64,000 bases of DNA from NCBI GenBank assembly GCA_029990175.1, contig JARKIP010000010.1:47114001-47178000 (forward strand), written 5' to 3'. Below, piece after piece: positions 54,001 through 64,000 of this stretch. The position numbers were made by a program, and so were the translations under genes. How positions within the stretch are numbered: position 1 is the stretch's first letter; each line of letters starts with the position of its first letter. The stretch comes from Petunia secreta. Lineage: Eukaryota > Streptophyta > Magnoliopsida > Solanales > Solanaceae. The notes under the pieces are model-generated. The model was not told the DNA's origin, ran no database searches, and saw nothing but the letters and a program-made list of their open reading frames with translations.

Positions 54001-54404
54001 CCTATGGCATGGATTCTCTCATCCCGGTAGAAGTGGGCGAACCAAGCCTTCGGTATGCTCATACAACCGAAGACGCCAACCAAGAGGCGATGCGCATTGA
54101 GCTGGATTTGCTCGAAGAAAAGAGGGAATTAGCTTTGGTTCGGCTTGCTGCCCAAAAAAGACAGATCGAGGCTTACCTAAATAGGAAAGCTAAATTTAGG
54201 GACTTCAAGGTGGGAGATTACGTGTTGAAAACTGTGAATCAATCAACGAAGGAGGACAACGGGGGGAAACTCATTGCAAATTGGGAAGGACCTTACAGGG
54301 TCAAAGCAATCGTTGGAAAAGGCTCTTATCAAATTGAATCTCTGCAAGGCAAACCCGAACCTCTGAATTGGAATGTCTCCCACCTGAAGCGATATTACTT
54401 TTAG
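51064..54404 (+). pseudogene. Tat-like pol: RT, RNase H, second RNase H, integrase
   Basis: From about 51064 the frame reads into RT (VKKKAIDDETTKLQENGFIR, KWRMCVDYTDLNKACPKDSY) and is lost near 51634. It resumes from about 51636 in the next frame with LTFLDAYSGYNQILMDPKDE and the catalytic box VYIDDMLIKS (about 51825-51855). RNase H 1 is degenerate (PIYYVSKTLLDAETRYP). The second RNase H reads VLHTDGATNSKGSGLGIVLR, NNEAEYEAALAGLELAKEMG and LRCDSQLVVNQVLG. Integrase has H..H/CDKCQRH, the catalytic ACDNGKQFMGA and a later Glu, and ends at TAG 54402-54404. A single 1-nt frameshift in RT is the only clear break, so the copy is fairly young. Confidence 0.88.
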
Positions 54405-54880
54405 CCGAGGTAAATATATTTCAATTCTTATTTAATTTAAACAGCCCCGAGCCGAACATCGCTCCCATGGCATTGAAGAACAATGTACTAACTTACTCCT
54501 CGTTCCATCTTCTGCTTAACCCTTTCAGGAAGCGAACCGAACCGACTCCAGTGCTCGGATCTTCATCAAGATTCACAACCGAACACTGGGGGGAGTGAGA
54601 AGGGTTGATAGCGAGGTCGACATCGAGCCTCCCAACCGAGGCTTATCTATCCGAGAACCGGGGACTGATGCCCGAGGATTAGATTTAGTGCATTGTACTT
54701 AGCCCGATAGCGGCATTTTCGTATTTTCATTGAAGGTTTTTTACCTTTTCCACCCAAGGTCCGCTTCGACTTGGTTCTTTGTACATAGCCTTTGGCTCGT
54801 TGATATCAATAAAATGCCATCGCTTACTACTCACAACTTTTGTATGTACAGTATATGTCTTATATTCTTTCAATCTCCGA

Positions 54881-54884
<4 letters not shown>

Positions 54885-54945
<61 letters not shown>
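54885..54945. repeat. (TA)n plus poly-T at a transposon junction
   Basis: About 24 TA units then about 15 T, bracketed by TTCTTTCAATCTCCGA (54865-54880) and TTCTTTCAATCCCCGA (54946-54961), a 16-bp direct repeat with one mismatch. The Tat-like element ends on one side and the hAT relic starts on the other. Confidence 0.8.
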
Positions 54946-54947
<2 letters not shown>

Positions 54948-54954
54948 CTTTCAA

Positions 54955-57272
54955 TCCCCGATATTCCAGCGATATAATATAACATGGTAGGAACAGTTGG
55001 ATAATACTGTCCAGAAAATTCTTTAGTAGCTAGATAATTTTTTTCTAAATATTGAAGGAGATGAACGACAAGGTTCCATTGTTCAGGTTTAAGATGATAG
55101 GTCTCCATAACATGAGCATTAAAAAGTTGTGAATTTGGTTCTCTATAAATGTAAGCAACACTCATACATCATATATAGTGTTCCATCTAGTACAAACTTC
55201 CTTTGGGACTCTCCTAATAGGCATATTAATTCTCTAAATTTTCTTTCCCATTCTCTTTTTCTATCTTGGTTTTTTATTCTAAAGATATAAGCAATAGCTA
55301 CTTTCACCTTTTCGATAATATCATTAAACAAGTCAAGACCATCTTTTACTACTAAATTGTAAATATGACATGCACATCTAACATGACAAAACTCCTAAAA
55401 AAGGGGGAAAGGGTTAAAAATTGGTCTTAGGTTCCTAAGGGCAGTTTCATTGTTTGAAGCATTATCTACTGTAATACTTAAAATTTTATAACTTAGAACA
55501 TACAATTGACAAATTGATGAAACTTGATTTGAAATAAATGTTCATGTATGTGGTTCATCAACAACTTAATAATCTATAATACGTTTTTGAGAAATGCATT
55601 CAGAATCTATCCAATGAACTGTAAAGATAAGATAATCATAATTATTCATATAACGACCCATATCAGTAGTAAGACATACTCTAGTATCAAAGTTATAAAA
55701 TAAATAATGCAAATATTGTTTATATTCGTTCTTAAATTTAATAACATCATTTCTAACAGTAGTTTTTGGAAAACCTTTAAAAGAGGGATTATATACATCT
55801 TGAATATAACGAACAAAACGAGTACACGAAGAAAAAATAAAGGGTAAAGCCTTTACCGCAACCATTTTTGCACAATTTTCCCTATCATTTTACTTATCAT
55901 AACGAAGAAGCCCTCCTGTTACTGGACTAAGATGTTGTTGGATACCCGAACTTTCATCCGGCATCGCTACTCCCCGATGTTCAGTCCCTAAATAAATACC
56001 CCCTGTCTCGCTGCCCATTCTTTAGGATGATTTTTTATCATGTGGGTCTTAATTTTACCGGTCCCACCATCATTACCCCCAGTTTTAAAATCCCAATCTT
56101 TTTTACAAATTTTACATATGACCCTCTGTATATCAATTTTCTTTTCCATAAATTCCCATACCTCAGATCTATCCTTTGTTTAACCAGTGTTCTAGTAGGA
56201 TGTACAGGAGGCAAATCAGACTGAACATCAGGTGGACTAGCTTGGAATTCACTAGTGAGTATTTCTTCTAAATTAACCCTTGTGTGGTTTGATAACCTAA
56301 GTATTGTGCTTCTAATATATTATTATCAAGTAGCTTATTAGCGCTAATATCATGATAATATTGAGAATCATCTATTTGGGTAAATCATCTCTATAAAGCC
56401 GACTAGAACTACCAACAATTCTTTTACTCTTATTTCCCCCACGACCACGTGCTTATCCCCTACTAGTTCCAATAGAACCTCTAAAATATTCTTGAGACAT
56501 AATTATAACAAATAAAAAATAAATATGTGACAAAATATTATAAAAGACTAGGAAGTAGGAACGACCAACCAAATATAACCGTATAATTGAGGTGAAGTTG
56601 AAACTTGACCCTTTATTCAAATTAATTAGCTGAATACTTGATAATTGAAAGCTTCAACAAATAGCCAAATTGATATTTGATAGCAAGTAGCACCTCCAAT
56701 TAAAAACCCAATACTTGATAATGAAAAACTTCACCAAGTAGCCAAATTGAAAGTTGATAGCAACTCCAATTAAACACCCAATACTTGATAAAGTAGCCAA
56801 ATTGAAAACTTTAACGAATAGCCAAATTGAATTTTTATAGCAAAGTAGCAATATTGTAGAAGAATTTGCGAGAATTTGATAATTTGTGTGAAAATATGAT
56901 GAAAGAATGGGGGTATTTATAGGAAAAAATGTGTGTGTGTGGGGGGGGGGGAGAGAAGCTTATGGGGTGGTAGGATTAGTGGGGGGGGGGGGGGGGAGGG
57001 GAGGGGCTAAAATGGCTATTTTTTGGCCGTTGGGCAATGACCAGGGTGTTAAAAGAGCTGTTGCCAACGACTAGTTAACAGCTGGAAACGTAGAATTCTT
57101 TTTTTTTTTTAAATCCACTCCGGTCCAAATCGGTCTGATCCAGGTCGAAAAAGGGGGAGCTTTCTCAGTACCGTAACCGGTACCAATGAAGGTCGGATCA
57201 GTCCGGTTCAACCTGTTCGAGCCAGTCCGGACCGGTTTCGGTCCGATCTGAACCGGACCGTTGGACACCCTT
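54955..57272 (-). pseudogene. hAT transposase pseudogene, C-terminus truncated
   Basis: Minus strand. A BED zinc finger lies at about 56160-56000 (CKICKKDWDF ... KTHMIKNHPKEW, C..C/H...H). Then come VAVKALPFIFSSCTRFVRYI, DTRVCLTTDMGRYMNNYDYL and VHWIDSECISQKRIIDY (the RNase H-like hAT core with its D), DNASNNETALRNLR, HVRCACHIYNLVVKDGLD, and finally TKEFSGQYYPTVPTMLYYIA just before the (TA)n. The hAT dimerisation domain is missing. Many stops and shifts. The 5' end of the element is the GC-rich block 57110-57272 whose complement begins AAGGGTGTCCAACGGTCCGG, like other plant hAT termini. Related to the RICESLEEPER/DAYSLEEPER group by pattern, but dead. Confidence 0.8.
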
Positions 57273-57700
57273 AGTGGCTTTTAATGTTAAAAATGAAGAA
57301 CTCTGGCTTATCTCATTGTGGGAGTTACCAATTGGTAGGACACACACGAAGATATAATGCTATTACTCCCTGGTAGAACTCGAGGGTAAACTAGCATGTC
57401 ATTGAATCAATGTATGATTCTATGGTAAATATTCAGATCTTACACGGTCCTGAAATAGGAGATCAATGGTTATGGCAGTGTCAAGTTGCTATGATGCCTC
57501 ATCCACTCCAAAATATAGATCTAGTGAGTAGTGTCTTGATCTTTTAGTACTACTCCTGACAATGAGATAGTAATCACGAACTCAACGGTCACGCCGTATG
57601 AGATTTTATTAGCATATGATTTGAAGAAAAACGAGTGGAGATCAATTCATATTTTGGGGCTTTAGGAAAAGGAAAACAATGGTTTTCTGTTGCAGGTTTC
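57273..57700. other. Short unannotated stretch
   Basis: Between the hAT end and the copia LTR. One plus-strand frame at about 57600-57690 reads LLAYDLKKNEWRSIHILGL, reminiscent of kelch-type F-box fragments, with a stop soon after. Too short to call. Confidence 0.25.
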
Positions 57701-58361
57701 TGTTACGTTGGAGTAGTTAGGACTAATGTGTAAATAAGCTAAATTAAAGACTTATATAGCAAATAGTGGTAGGAGTTAGTTAGAGTAGTTAGTGACTATA
57801 TATAGTAGGCAGTTAGTAGAAGTTGTACACAGTTATCTTAGCTTGAAATGAAAGCAGTTTATTTTCTCCTAGTTCTTCCTTCTTCCATAAGCTTTCACAT
57901 TATACCATAATTGAGCTCATCGGAGCCAGGTTGTGCGATTCCGAGCTCAGCTTCGGTAACTCAGCTTCCTTCTATTAACCCTTTTTTGCTACATTTCTTT
58001 CACTGTTATGTGATAAAGTCAGGGTTTCCTTATTGTTCGAGTTATTTTCAGCTAAAAAATTGTGAAAATCTAGTTGAAATCTCGCTATAAGTTATTTTCA
58101 GCTAAGAAACTGTGAGAATCTAGTTAAAACTTGTTAATTTGCCCTAGTTTTTTAGTAGTCTTTGTAAAACTGTGAACATTCCTATGATATACTGGTAAAT
58201 ACTGTGGCATCTACTAGTACTCAGGCTCCTGGATAAATTACTAGTCCATATGATAAGATTCATCATAATCATCCTATATATATCCATTTTCATACACACA
58301 GGGTCTAGTTTTATTCTCAATTCAGCTTCAGGGATCTAAGAACTACTCGTTATGGAGTAAA

Positions 58362-60403
58362 TGAAACGACCTAGGTCAGTCGTTTCGAAAGTTAGGACTC
58401 CGATTAGCGTGCCGATAATTTTAAAATATTCGTAAGGTCCATTAGGACCTGTCTGTAAAATTTGAGCTAAATCAGACATCGTTTGGTAGGCATCAGAAGA
58501 AGGTTTCAGTTTTTATTGTCAATAAATATTAAAAAGAGATTTTTGAGCTCGGTTTTGGCGAATGAGCTCCGATTCGAAATCCGAAAGCGCCGTTAGGTTT
58601 GTATGATTATTTGTGACTTTTGTGATTTTTCAAAAGTGAATTTCGATGTTGTTCGGCTAGTTTTCGCTAAAATGCCGAAAGTTAAATAATTTGACCTTTT
58701 TCCTTTAAATTCGCATCTTGAGTTTCGGGAGTCCGATTTGAGATCCGTCTTCGCGACTATGTTACATATATTTTGTATAACTTACTTGAAAAATTTGGGA
58801 TCATTTCGACTTCTCTAGGGTTCCATTTTTAATCGTCGTAGCAAAATTATTATTAAAAAAAATAAAATTATAATTAATCAATTATTTCGGTTATGCTAAG
58901 GGATTAATCCCTTAGCATCAATAATACATACCGAAGCAGAAACATTCAAATATATACAGAGAAAAAAAAATTAGAAAAGAGAGGAAAAAAGGAAAAAAGA
59001 GGTGAAAAAATAGTGGAATTTCTACCCCAAATCTTTAGGTAATGATGTCAGCTCATTATCTTAGCTTATTACATGTGTTTGAATATATTTTTACGGTACA
59101 AATAGGGATATTAGACATCGCCTTAACGACTTAAATTGATAGTTTAACGGGTCAATTGGACCCCGATGATGAAAATGATTATATATTCGTACTCAGTGAG
59201 TTATGGGCAACATATAAATATAATTTATTTGGGGTTTGGTTATGTGACTTTGAACCCTATACATAGGCCTGGCCTCGTGGATTTTCTACCACGTGTTCCT
59301 TACGTGTGTAGCTGCCGATAGGCGTACTCATTACGCCTTAGCTTTGGATTTACATTCTATATTATATATTATGTCCTGTTATTGATATTGCATTGGGAAT
59401 CTGAGTATTGTACTTTGGCTTGGAGTTGGCATATGCTTCCCGGCTGTCGATGAGAGTCCTGTACCGGTGAAGGGTTATTATTGCATCACATTGCATTCAT
59501 ATGCATTACATTGCATGTCATACTGAGTGCAGGAGTATTCCGCCTTAGCTTTACATTTTATCGGGTGCAGGAGTATTCCGCCCCAGGAGAGTGCAGGAGT
59601 ATTCCGTCTCTGGTTTATATTATATCGGGTGCAGGAGTATTCCGCCCCAGGAGCAGGAGTATTCCGCTCCAGTTGGTTAGCAGATTGGATTCCCCTCGAA
59701 TGCAAGAGTATTCCGCTTCGGGATGGGATTACGGGTACACGTGACCCTTTGCATCTCATTTCATTTCATCTCATTACATTTCATTTCATTTCATCTCATT
59801 CCATTTCATTTCATACTATTGTGTAGATTTTCTGTACACGACTACTGTTCTTCTTATATGTGCATTGCTTATTTGTTCATTGTTGTCTGGTTCCGTTTCC
59901 CTGACTAGTGTATCTATTTTTCGAGGTTGCTAGTTTGTTTGCACTTATTAAGTCCTTATGACTCACCCCTATTTGTTCTTGTGTTTTCTTTTCGTTCGGC
60001 AGATTCTACTCCAGGACCCAGCCAGTCGTGTCGTGATTGAGGAGTAGTACGTTTTCAGCTGTCGACGGTGAGCCATCCTGTTCATTGCGGCCACCAACTT
60101 CAGATATTACAGTTTTCCTTACTTTTGTTCCCTTCGGGAGGTGTGTATATCTTCTGGCCTTCTTAGATGTCTGATCTGGGAACCTTTAAAACTGTGTATT
60201 CTGGATAGTTAGTCGTATTACTCAATCAGCTTGTATGTTTGTCTATCCTTGAGAGTTATCTTATGTTGTTAAAGTTTGGTTCATTTTCATTTCAAGGTAA
60301 TTCTTCACAATTTATATTGATGCAGTCAATAGGGTTCGCCCGATAAGTTTAGGGGAGGTGGTCGGGTGCCCGCACGGTCTAACCGAGAATTCGGGTCGTG
60401 TCA
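58362..60403 (+). repeat. Solo LTR of a Ty3/gypsy element with perfect target duplication
   Basis: 2042 bp with inverted ends TGAAACGAC...GTCGTGTCA, flanked by GTAAA on both sides (58357-58361, 60404-60408). No internal coding region, so it is the product of LTR-LTR recombination. Long LTRs with the string CATTAGGACCTGTCTGTAAA are, from memory, typical of Tekay-like chromovirus elements in Solanaceae. It includes a minisatellite at about 59526-59715 and a TTTCATTTCATCTCATT-rich tract at 59756-59815. Confidence 0.85.
59526..59715 (+). repeat. Minisatellite inside the solo LTR
   Basis: Six copies of GTGCAGGAGTATTCCGCC, or slight variants, 20-40 bp apart. The frames on both strands here are repeat translations. 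Confidence 0.85.
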
Positions 60404-60911
60404 GTAAATCTATGAAAATTGTTTTGACTGAAAAGAAAAAGCTAGGGTTTGTTCTAGGCACCTACAAAAAGGAAAGTTTTGACCCTGAACTTCATGACCT
60501 CTGGGATAGATGTAATGCCACTGTTCTGGCATGGATTATGAATACTGTGTCAAAAGAGTTATTGAGCAGTGTAATATATGCCTCTGATTTTTATACAGTG
60601 TGGAAAGACCTTAGGGAAAGATTTGATATGGTAGATGCCTCCAGAGCATTCTACCTGCACAAGGAAATTGCAACTTTGACATATGGAGTGTCTTCTGTGT
60701 CTGCTTATTTCTCTAGACTTAGGAAGTTATAGGATGAACTTGATTCACTTATTCCTCCACCTTGATGTGCTTGTCCTGAGTCCAAGGAATATGATAAGCA
60801 TTTTTAGCTACAGAAACTATGACAGTTTCTCATGGGTTTGAATGAGTCTCACAGACTAAGAGTCAAGTACTGATGACTTGTCCCTTGCCTAGCCTGAATT
60901 AAGCATATGCT

Positions 60912-61859
60912 ATGATTATCACTGTGGAAAGTCGGAGAATGCATTCCTCTAATGCTTCATTTGAAGTTGGACCTAGTGATCCAACTGCTTTTCTGAGTAA
61001 CAAAGTGAACTCTATGAACTTCAATTGTTTAAATAGAAATAATAATAGAAGAATCTACAACAGAAATGGTGGAAACAGATCTTATAACATGCCTCCACTT
61101 CAATGTGATCACAGTTCTAGGAGAGGTCATACAAGGGAGAAGTGTTATCAGTTTATTGGGTATCCAGAAGGCTATAAACCAAAGAAGCCGTAAGGACCTT
61201 AAAATCAGCAAAATCATGCTAATTCAGCCAACTTCCAAAATGAGCCTTTGAATACATAGGGTCATAATTATGGAGGTGGCAATATAAATGAATTTCAGAA
61301 CATGCATTATATGAATTAGTCTGGTACTCAAGGCAACTCAAATGCTAGTAATTATGGCCAGTTTCCCAACTATATTAGCAACAATACTCTGCATCACTCC
61401 TACACTGGTCCTAGCAATGGGTATAATCCTAACACCAACTCTAGTACAGTTGCTTCAGTTACATCGCCTAGTCTTCATATCTTTACACAGAACCAGTACT
61501 CCCAGATCATTCAAATGCTGAACAAAGGAAAGTCAATTGATCATGAGGCTAATGCAGCAACCACCAGTTCATCAGGTATTATCAATTCATTCATGTCTAA
61601 TCTAGTTAAGTTTAACTTGATTATAAACACAGGTGCTTCCAATCACATAGTGCATAACTTAGATATTCTCAATAAGTACAAAGTGATGGCAACTAGTGAC
61701 AAGAGTAAGGTAAATCTACCCAATGAAGGTCAGGTAGATATCACACATATAAGAGAATCAACTATTTTTGAGAATAAATGTGTGGATAATGTTCTCCATA
61801 TCCCAAAATTCAAGTATAATCTTCTCTTAGTGTCTCAGATCACTAAAGAGTTAAGGTGA
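60912..61859 (+). pseudogene. Copia nucleocapsid and protease region
   Basis: The zinc knuckle is recognisable as CDHSSRRGHTREKCYQFIGY (first C..C partly lost: the second Cys is Ser). After several stops the protease reads FNLIINTGASNHIVHN where D-T/S-G is expected (Asp to Asn change), followed by VDNVLHIPKFKYNLLLVSQI, the usual protease-integrase spacer. Confidence 0.75.
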
Positions 61860-61889
61860 ATTGTGACTTTCTACCTTGACTTCTGTGTT

Positions 61890-62884
61890 TTTTAGGACCT
61901 CTCCAATGGGAAGGTGTTAGGGATTGCTAAGGAGGAGCAAGGTCTTTATTTTCTCAAGGGAGAAGGAAAGAGAATTTGCATTCAACAGGTTGAAGTGAAG
62001 TCAGCTGCTAACTCTTTGCAGCATCCATCTTCTGTATATAGTACTTAATACAATAAATGAACAGATAATGTGATGTCTTGTGCTTTGTCTAGTTCTAGTG
62101 AAATATCTGCCTTGTGGCATATGAGGCTAGGTCATGCTCCTTTAAAGATCTTGAGACAACTATATATTCTGAATAATATATAGCTGAAGATCATCATTGT
62201 TCCATTTGTCTAATTGCTAAGCAATCAAGACTACCATTTCAGTTTGAGTACCGACAAATATGTATTTACTTTTGATATTGTACATGCTGATATTTGGGGC
62301 CCTTTTAAGCTGCCCACTCATGATGGCAAGAGGTATTTCCTGACTCTTGTGGATGATTTACTAGGTATACTTTGGTGTTTCTTTTGAATAACAAGGCAGA
62401 ATATGTAGTACCCTTACAGGAGTTTGTGATTCTAGTAATAAATCATTTTGGTTGTGGTGTTAAGTGTCTAAGATCGGACAATGGTTCTGAATTCTTCAAC
62501 ACTCAAGTTGACAATTTATTGAAAATGTATGATATTGTGCATCAAAGTTCTTGTGTTTATACACCACAACAAAATGGAGTGGTGGAGAAAAAACATAGAT
62601 CCATTCTTGACATGGCTAGAGTACTGAGGTTCCAGTTCTTCATTCAATTCAGGTTCTGCGATGAGTGTGTCAGTACTGCTGTGTATCTACTTAATAGACT
62701 TCATACTATTCTTCTTCAGGGACAATCCCCTTTTGAGAAGCTGTTTAACAAACCTCCATCTCTGCACCATCTGAGAGTATTTGGTAGTTTAGTGTATGCT
62801 TATGTCATCAAAAAGCATGATAAATTCTCTCCCAGAGTTGTTCCCTCAGTACACTTGGGGTACTCTAGTAACTCTACCACTTAA
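61890..62884 (+). pseudogene. Copia integrase region
   Basis: LWHMRLGHAPLKIL (HHCC start) near 62110, then broken pieces. From 62372 there is an open run with CLRSDNGSEFFNTQVDNLLK, SCVYTPQQNGVVEKKHRSIL (catalytic D and E) and SPFEKLFNKPPSLHHLRVFG. The first catalytic Asp lies in a frame-broken stretch at about 62280. Confidence 0.78.
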
Positions 62885-63245
62885 AAGAGCTATATCTTCT
62901 GCAATTTGCATTCAAGAACCACTTGTTAGCAGAGATGCAGTGTTTAGAGAGGACACACTTCCTTTCAAGCACTCACGCACTACACATTCTCCTTTATTTC
63001 CAGTGTTAGAAGCACCTGATGAAGATATTGCAATTGCTGCTAATGACCAACTACTTCCTTGTCAGACCAGTTCTACTATAGGTAGCATGCCTTCAGCTCC
63101 TATCTCTGAATCTTAAATTCCAGATCAGGATCCAGTTCCTGCTCAGCCTATACATCCAGCTCCTGCTCAGGTTATACATCCTGCAATAGTACCTGCTTTC
63201 TCAAGTCTCAGAAAGTCCTCTAGAACCTCTAAACAACCTGGCTGG

Positions 63246-64000
63246 GTGGAAGATTATATTATACAGACTAAAAGGTCTGCCTGTGCTTATCCTATCTCCA
63301 ATTATGTGTGTTATGATCACCTCTCCCATAACTACAAGGCTTCACTAGCTGCTTACTCAACTGTAATGGAACCTACTTCATTTGTTGAAGCATGTAAGGT
63401 TTCCAAGTGGGTTGATGTCATGAAATATGAAATTCAAGCTTTGGAAGATAAACATACCTGGTCTATTGTAGATTTTCCTACTACTAAGATTCCCATTGGC
63501 TGCATATGGGTATTTAATATTAAATACAAGTCAATGGTGAAATTGAAAGATATAAGGCCATATTAGTGGCCAAAGAGTATAGTCAACAGGAAGGGTTGGA
63601 CTACACTGAAACTTTCTCACCAGTCACTGTGAGGTATGTGGTGGCTTTAGCAGCATCTTCTGGTTGCTACATTTACCAGGTTAAGGTACACAATGCCTTC
63701 CTTCAAGGTGACTTGTGGGAGGAGGTGTATATGCACATTCTTGATGGCTTTTCAAGCTAGGGGGAGTGCAGGAAAATGTACAAGTTACATAAGTCCTTTT
63801 ATGGACTAAAGCAAGCCCCTAGGCAGTGGAACCTGAAACTTACTAAAGCTCTGCTTACTATGGGCTTTGTGTAGTCCTATTATGACTACTCACTGTTCAC
63901 TCAAAGGATATGAGGTGAACAAGTGATCATACTTGTTTATGAAGATGACTTGTTGGTAACTGGTAGCAGTCCTACTCTCATAGAACAAGTTAGAACCAAG
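63246..64000 (+). pseudogene. Copia reverse transcriptase (partial, window edge)
   Basis: WVDVMKYEIQALEDKHTWSI and GCIWVFNIKYKS, a frameshift at 63566, then YSQQEGLDYTETFSPVTVRY and NAFLQGDLWEEVYMHILDGF. After further stops come FYGLKQAPRQWNLKL and the catalytic box as VYEDDLLVTGS (Val to Glu beside DD). RNase H would follow beyond the window. Confidence 0.8.

Larger units (their letters stand above)
48189..54884 (+). mobile_element. Tat-like Ty3/gypsy retrotransposon lacking its 3' LTR
   Basis: 5' LTR, primer site, gag-protease and pol are present in order, with a second RNase H between the first RNase H and integrase, which is diagnostic of the Tat/Ogre branch. After pol and a short purine-rich stretch (CTGGGGGGAGTG, about 54586) about 300 bp of untranslated sequence follows. 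The copy then ends at a (TA)n tract, beyond which a hAT pseudogene begins. No copy of the LTR start TGTATTGGG is found to the right. Base composition is clearly more GC-rich than its surroundings. Confidence 0.88.
58190..60790 (+). pseudogene. Copia gag, split by a solo LTR
   Basis: The likely start (about 58209, GTGGCATCTACTAGTACTC) has lost its ATG. The reading continues in pieces to GSKNYSLWSK just before the solo LTR, and resumes at 60404 with SMKIVLTEKKKLGFVLGTYK, WIMNTVSKELLSSVIYASDF and LYKEIATLTYG-like residues (UBN2-type gag) up to a stop at 60730. Without the solo LTR and one target copy the two pieces join in frame. Confidence 0.75.
57701..64000 (+). mobile_element. Decayed Ty1/copia retrotransposon, runs off the window
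   Basis: A likely short 5' LTR (about 57701-57907, starting TGTTACGTTGG) is followed by a worn primer site (ATCGGAGCC around 57918-57926 resembles ATCAGAGCC), then gag, protease, integrase and reverse transcriptase in copia order with many stops and frameshifts. The gag gene is interrupted by a solo LTR at 58362-60403. The 3' end lies beyond 64000. Confidence 0.82.

Noticed and set aside
54727..54990. Frames with YIYIYI repeats as a membrane protein
   Set aside because: Translation of the (TA)n tract.

Overview
The window is plant nuclear DNA: AT-rich, with GT-AG introns, several generations of nested retrotransposons, and one clear host gene. That gene is the nuclear gene for chloroplast ribosomal protein L13, at 43.2-47.5 kb in four exons. 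Several tRNA-derived SINEs and a fold-back MITE look like families I remember from Solanaceae, so a nightshade-family genome is the best guess. The species cannot be fixed from sequence alone.

Layout. 1-2.4 kb holds little beyond a Stowaway-like MITE and a small terminal-inverted-repeat (TIR) element. 2.4-5.8 kb is a non-autonomous Mutator-like element (MULE) packed with a palindromic repeat (CTTGGCTATTGCCAAG), with a transposase N-terminal remnant inside. 5.9-9.2 kb has a SINE, a hAT-type element with an 8-bp target duplication, and a third small TIR element with its own near-palindromic motif. About 9.46-39.70 kb reads as one giant MULE of about 19.3 kb once two nested retrotransposons (18.76-22.11 Ty1/copia; 28.34-35.94 Ty3/gypsy) are removed. 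40.1-42.1 kb is a second copy of the CTTGGC..GCCAAG element. 43.2-47.5 kb is RPL13 with SINEs and a MITE in its introns. 48.2-54.9 kb is a Tat-like Ty3/gypsy element missing its 3' LTR. 54.9-57.3 kb is a truncated hAT transposase pseudogene on the minus strand. 57.7 kb to the end is a decayed Ty1/copia element carrying a 2-kb solo LTR in its gag gene.

The giant MULE is the centre of interest. On the plus strand it carries a DUF1985-ULP1-like protease gene, then a set of small genes: three B3-domain-like genes and three short, mostly coiled-coil genes. These converge on a minus-strand mudrA-type transposase gene whose 3' end was split by the gypsy element. Nearly every non-coding space of the element (upstream regions, introns, intergenic gaps) holds a family-specific near-palindrome of the form CCCAG...CTGGG around an AAnTACTG core. 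Two smaller MULE-like families in the window have different palindromes reiterated in the same way. This resembles the known pairing of VANDAL transposons with VANC anti-silencing proteins that bind motifs reiterated in the element's non-coding DNA. Here the candidate binding proteins would be the DUF1985-ULP1 and B3-like products.

Almost all of the transposon genes carry frameshifts or stops, so this copy looks dead; any function would have to come from intact relatives. The two nested LTR elements show about 4-5% LTR divergence by eye. The MULE insertion is therefore older than those events.
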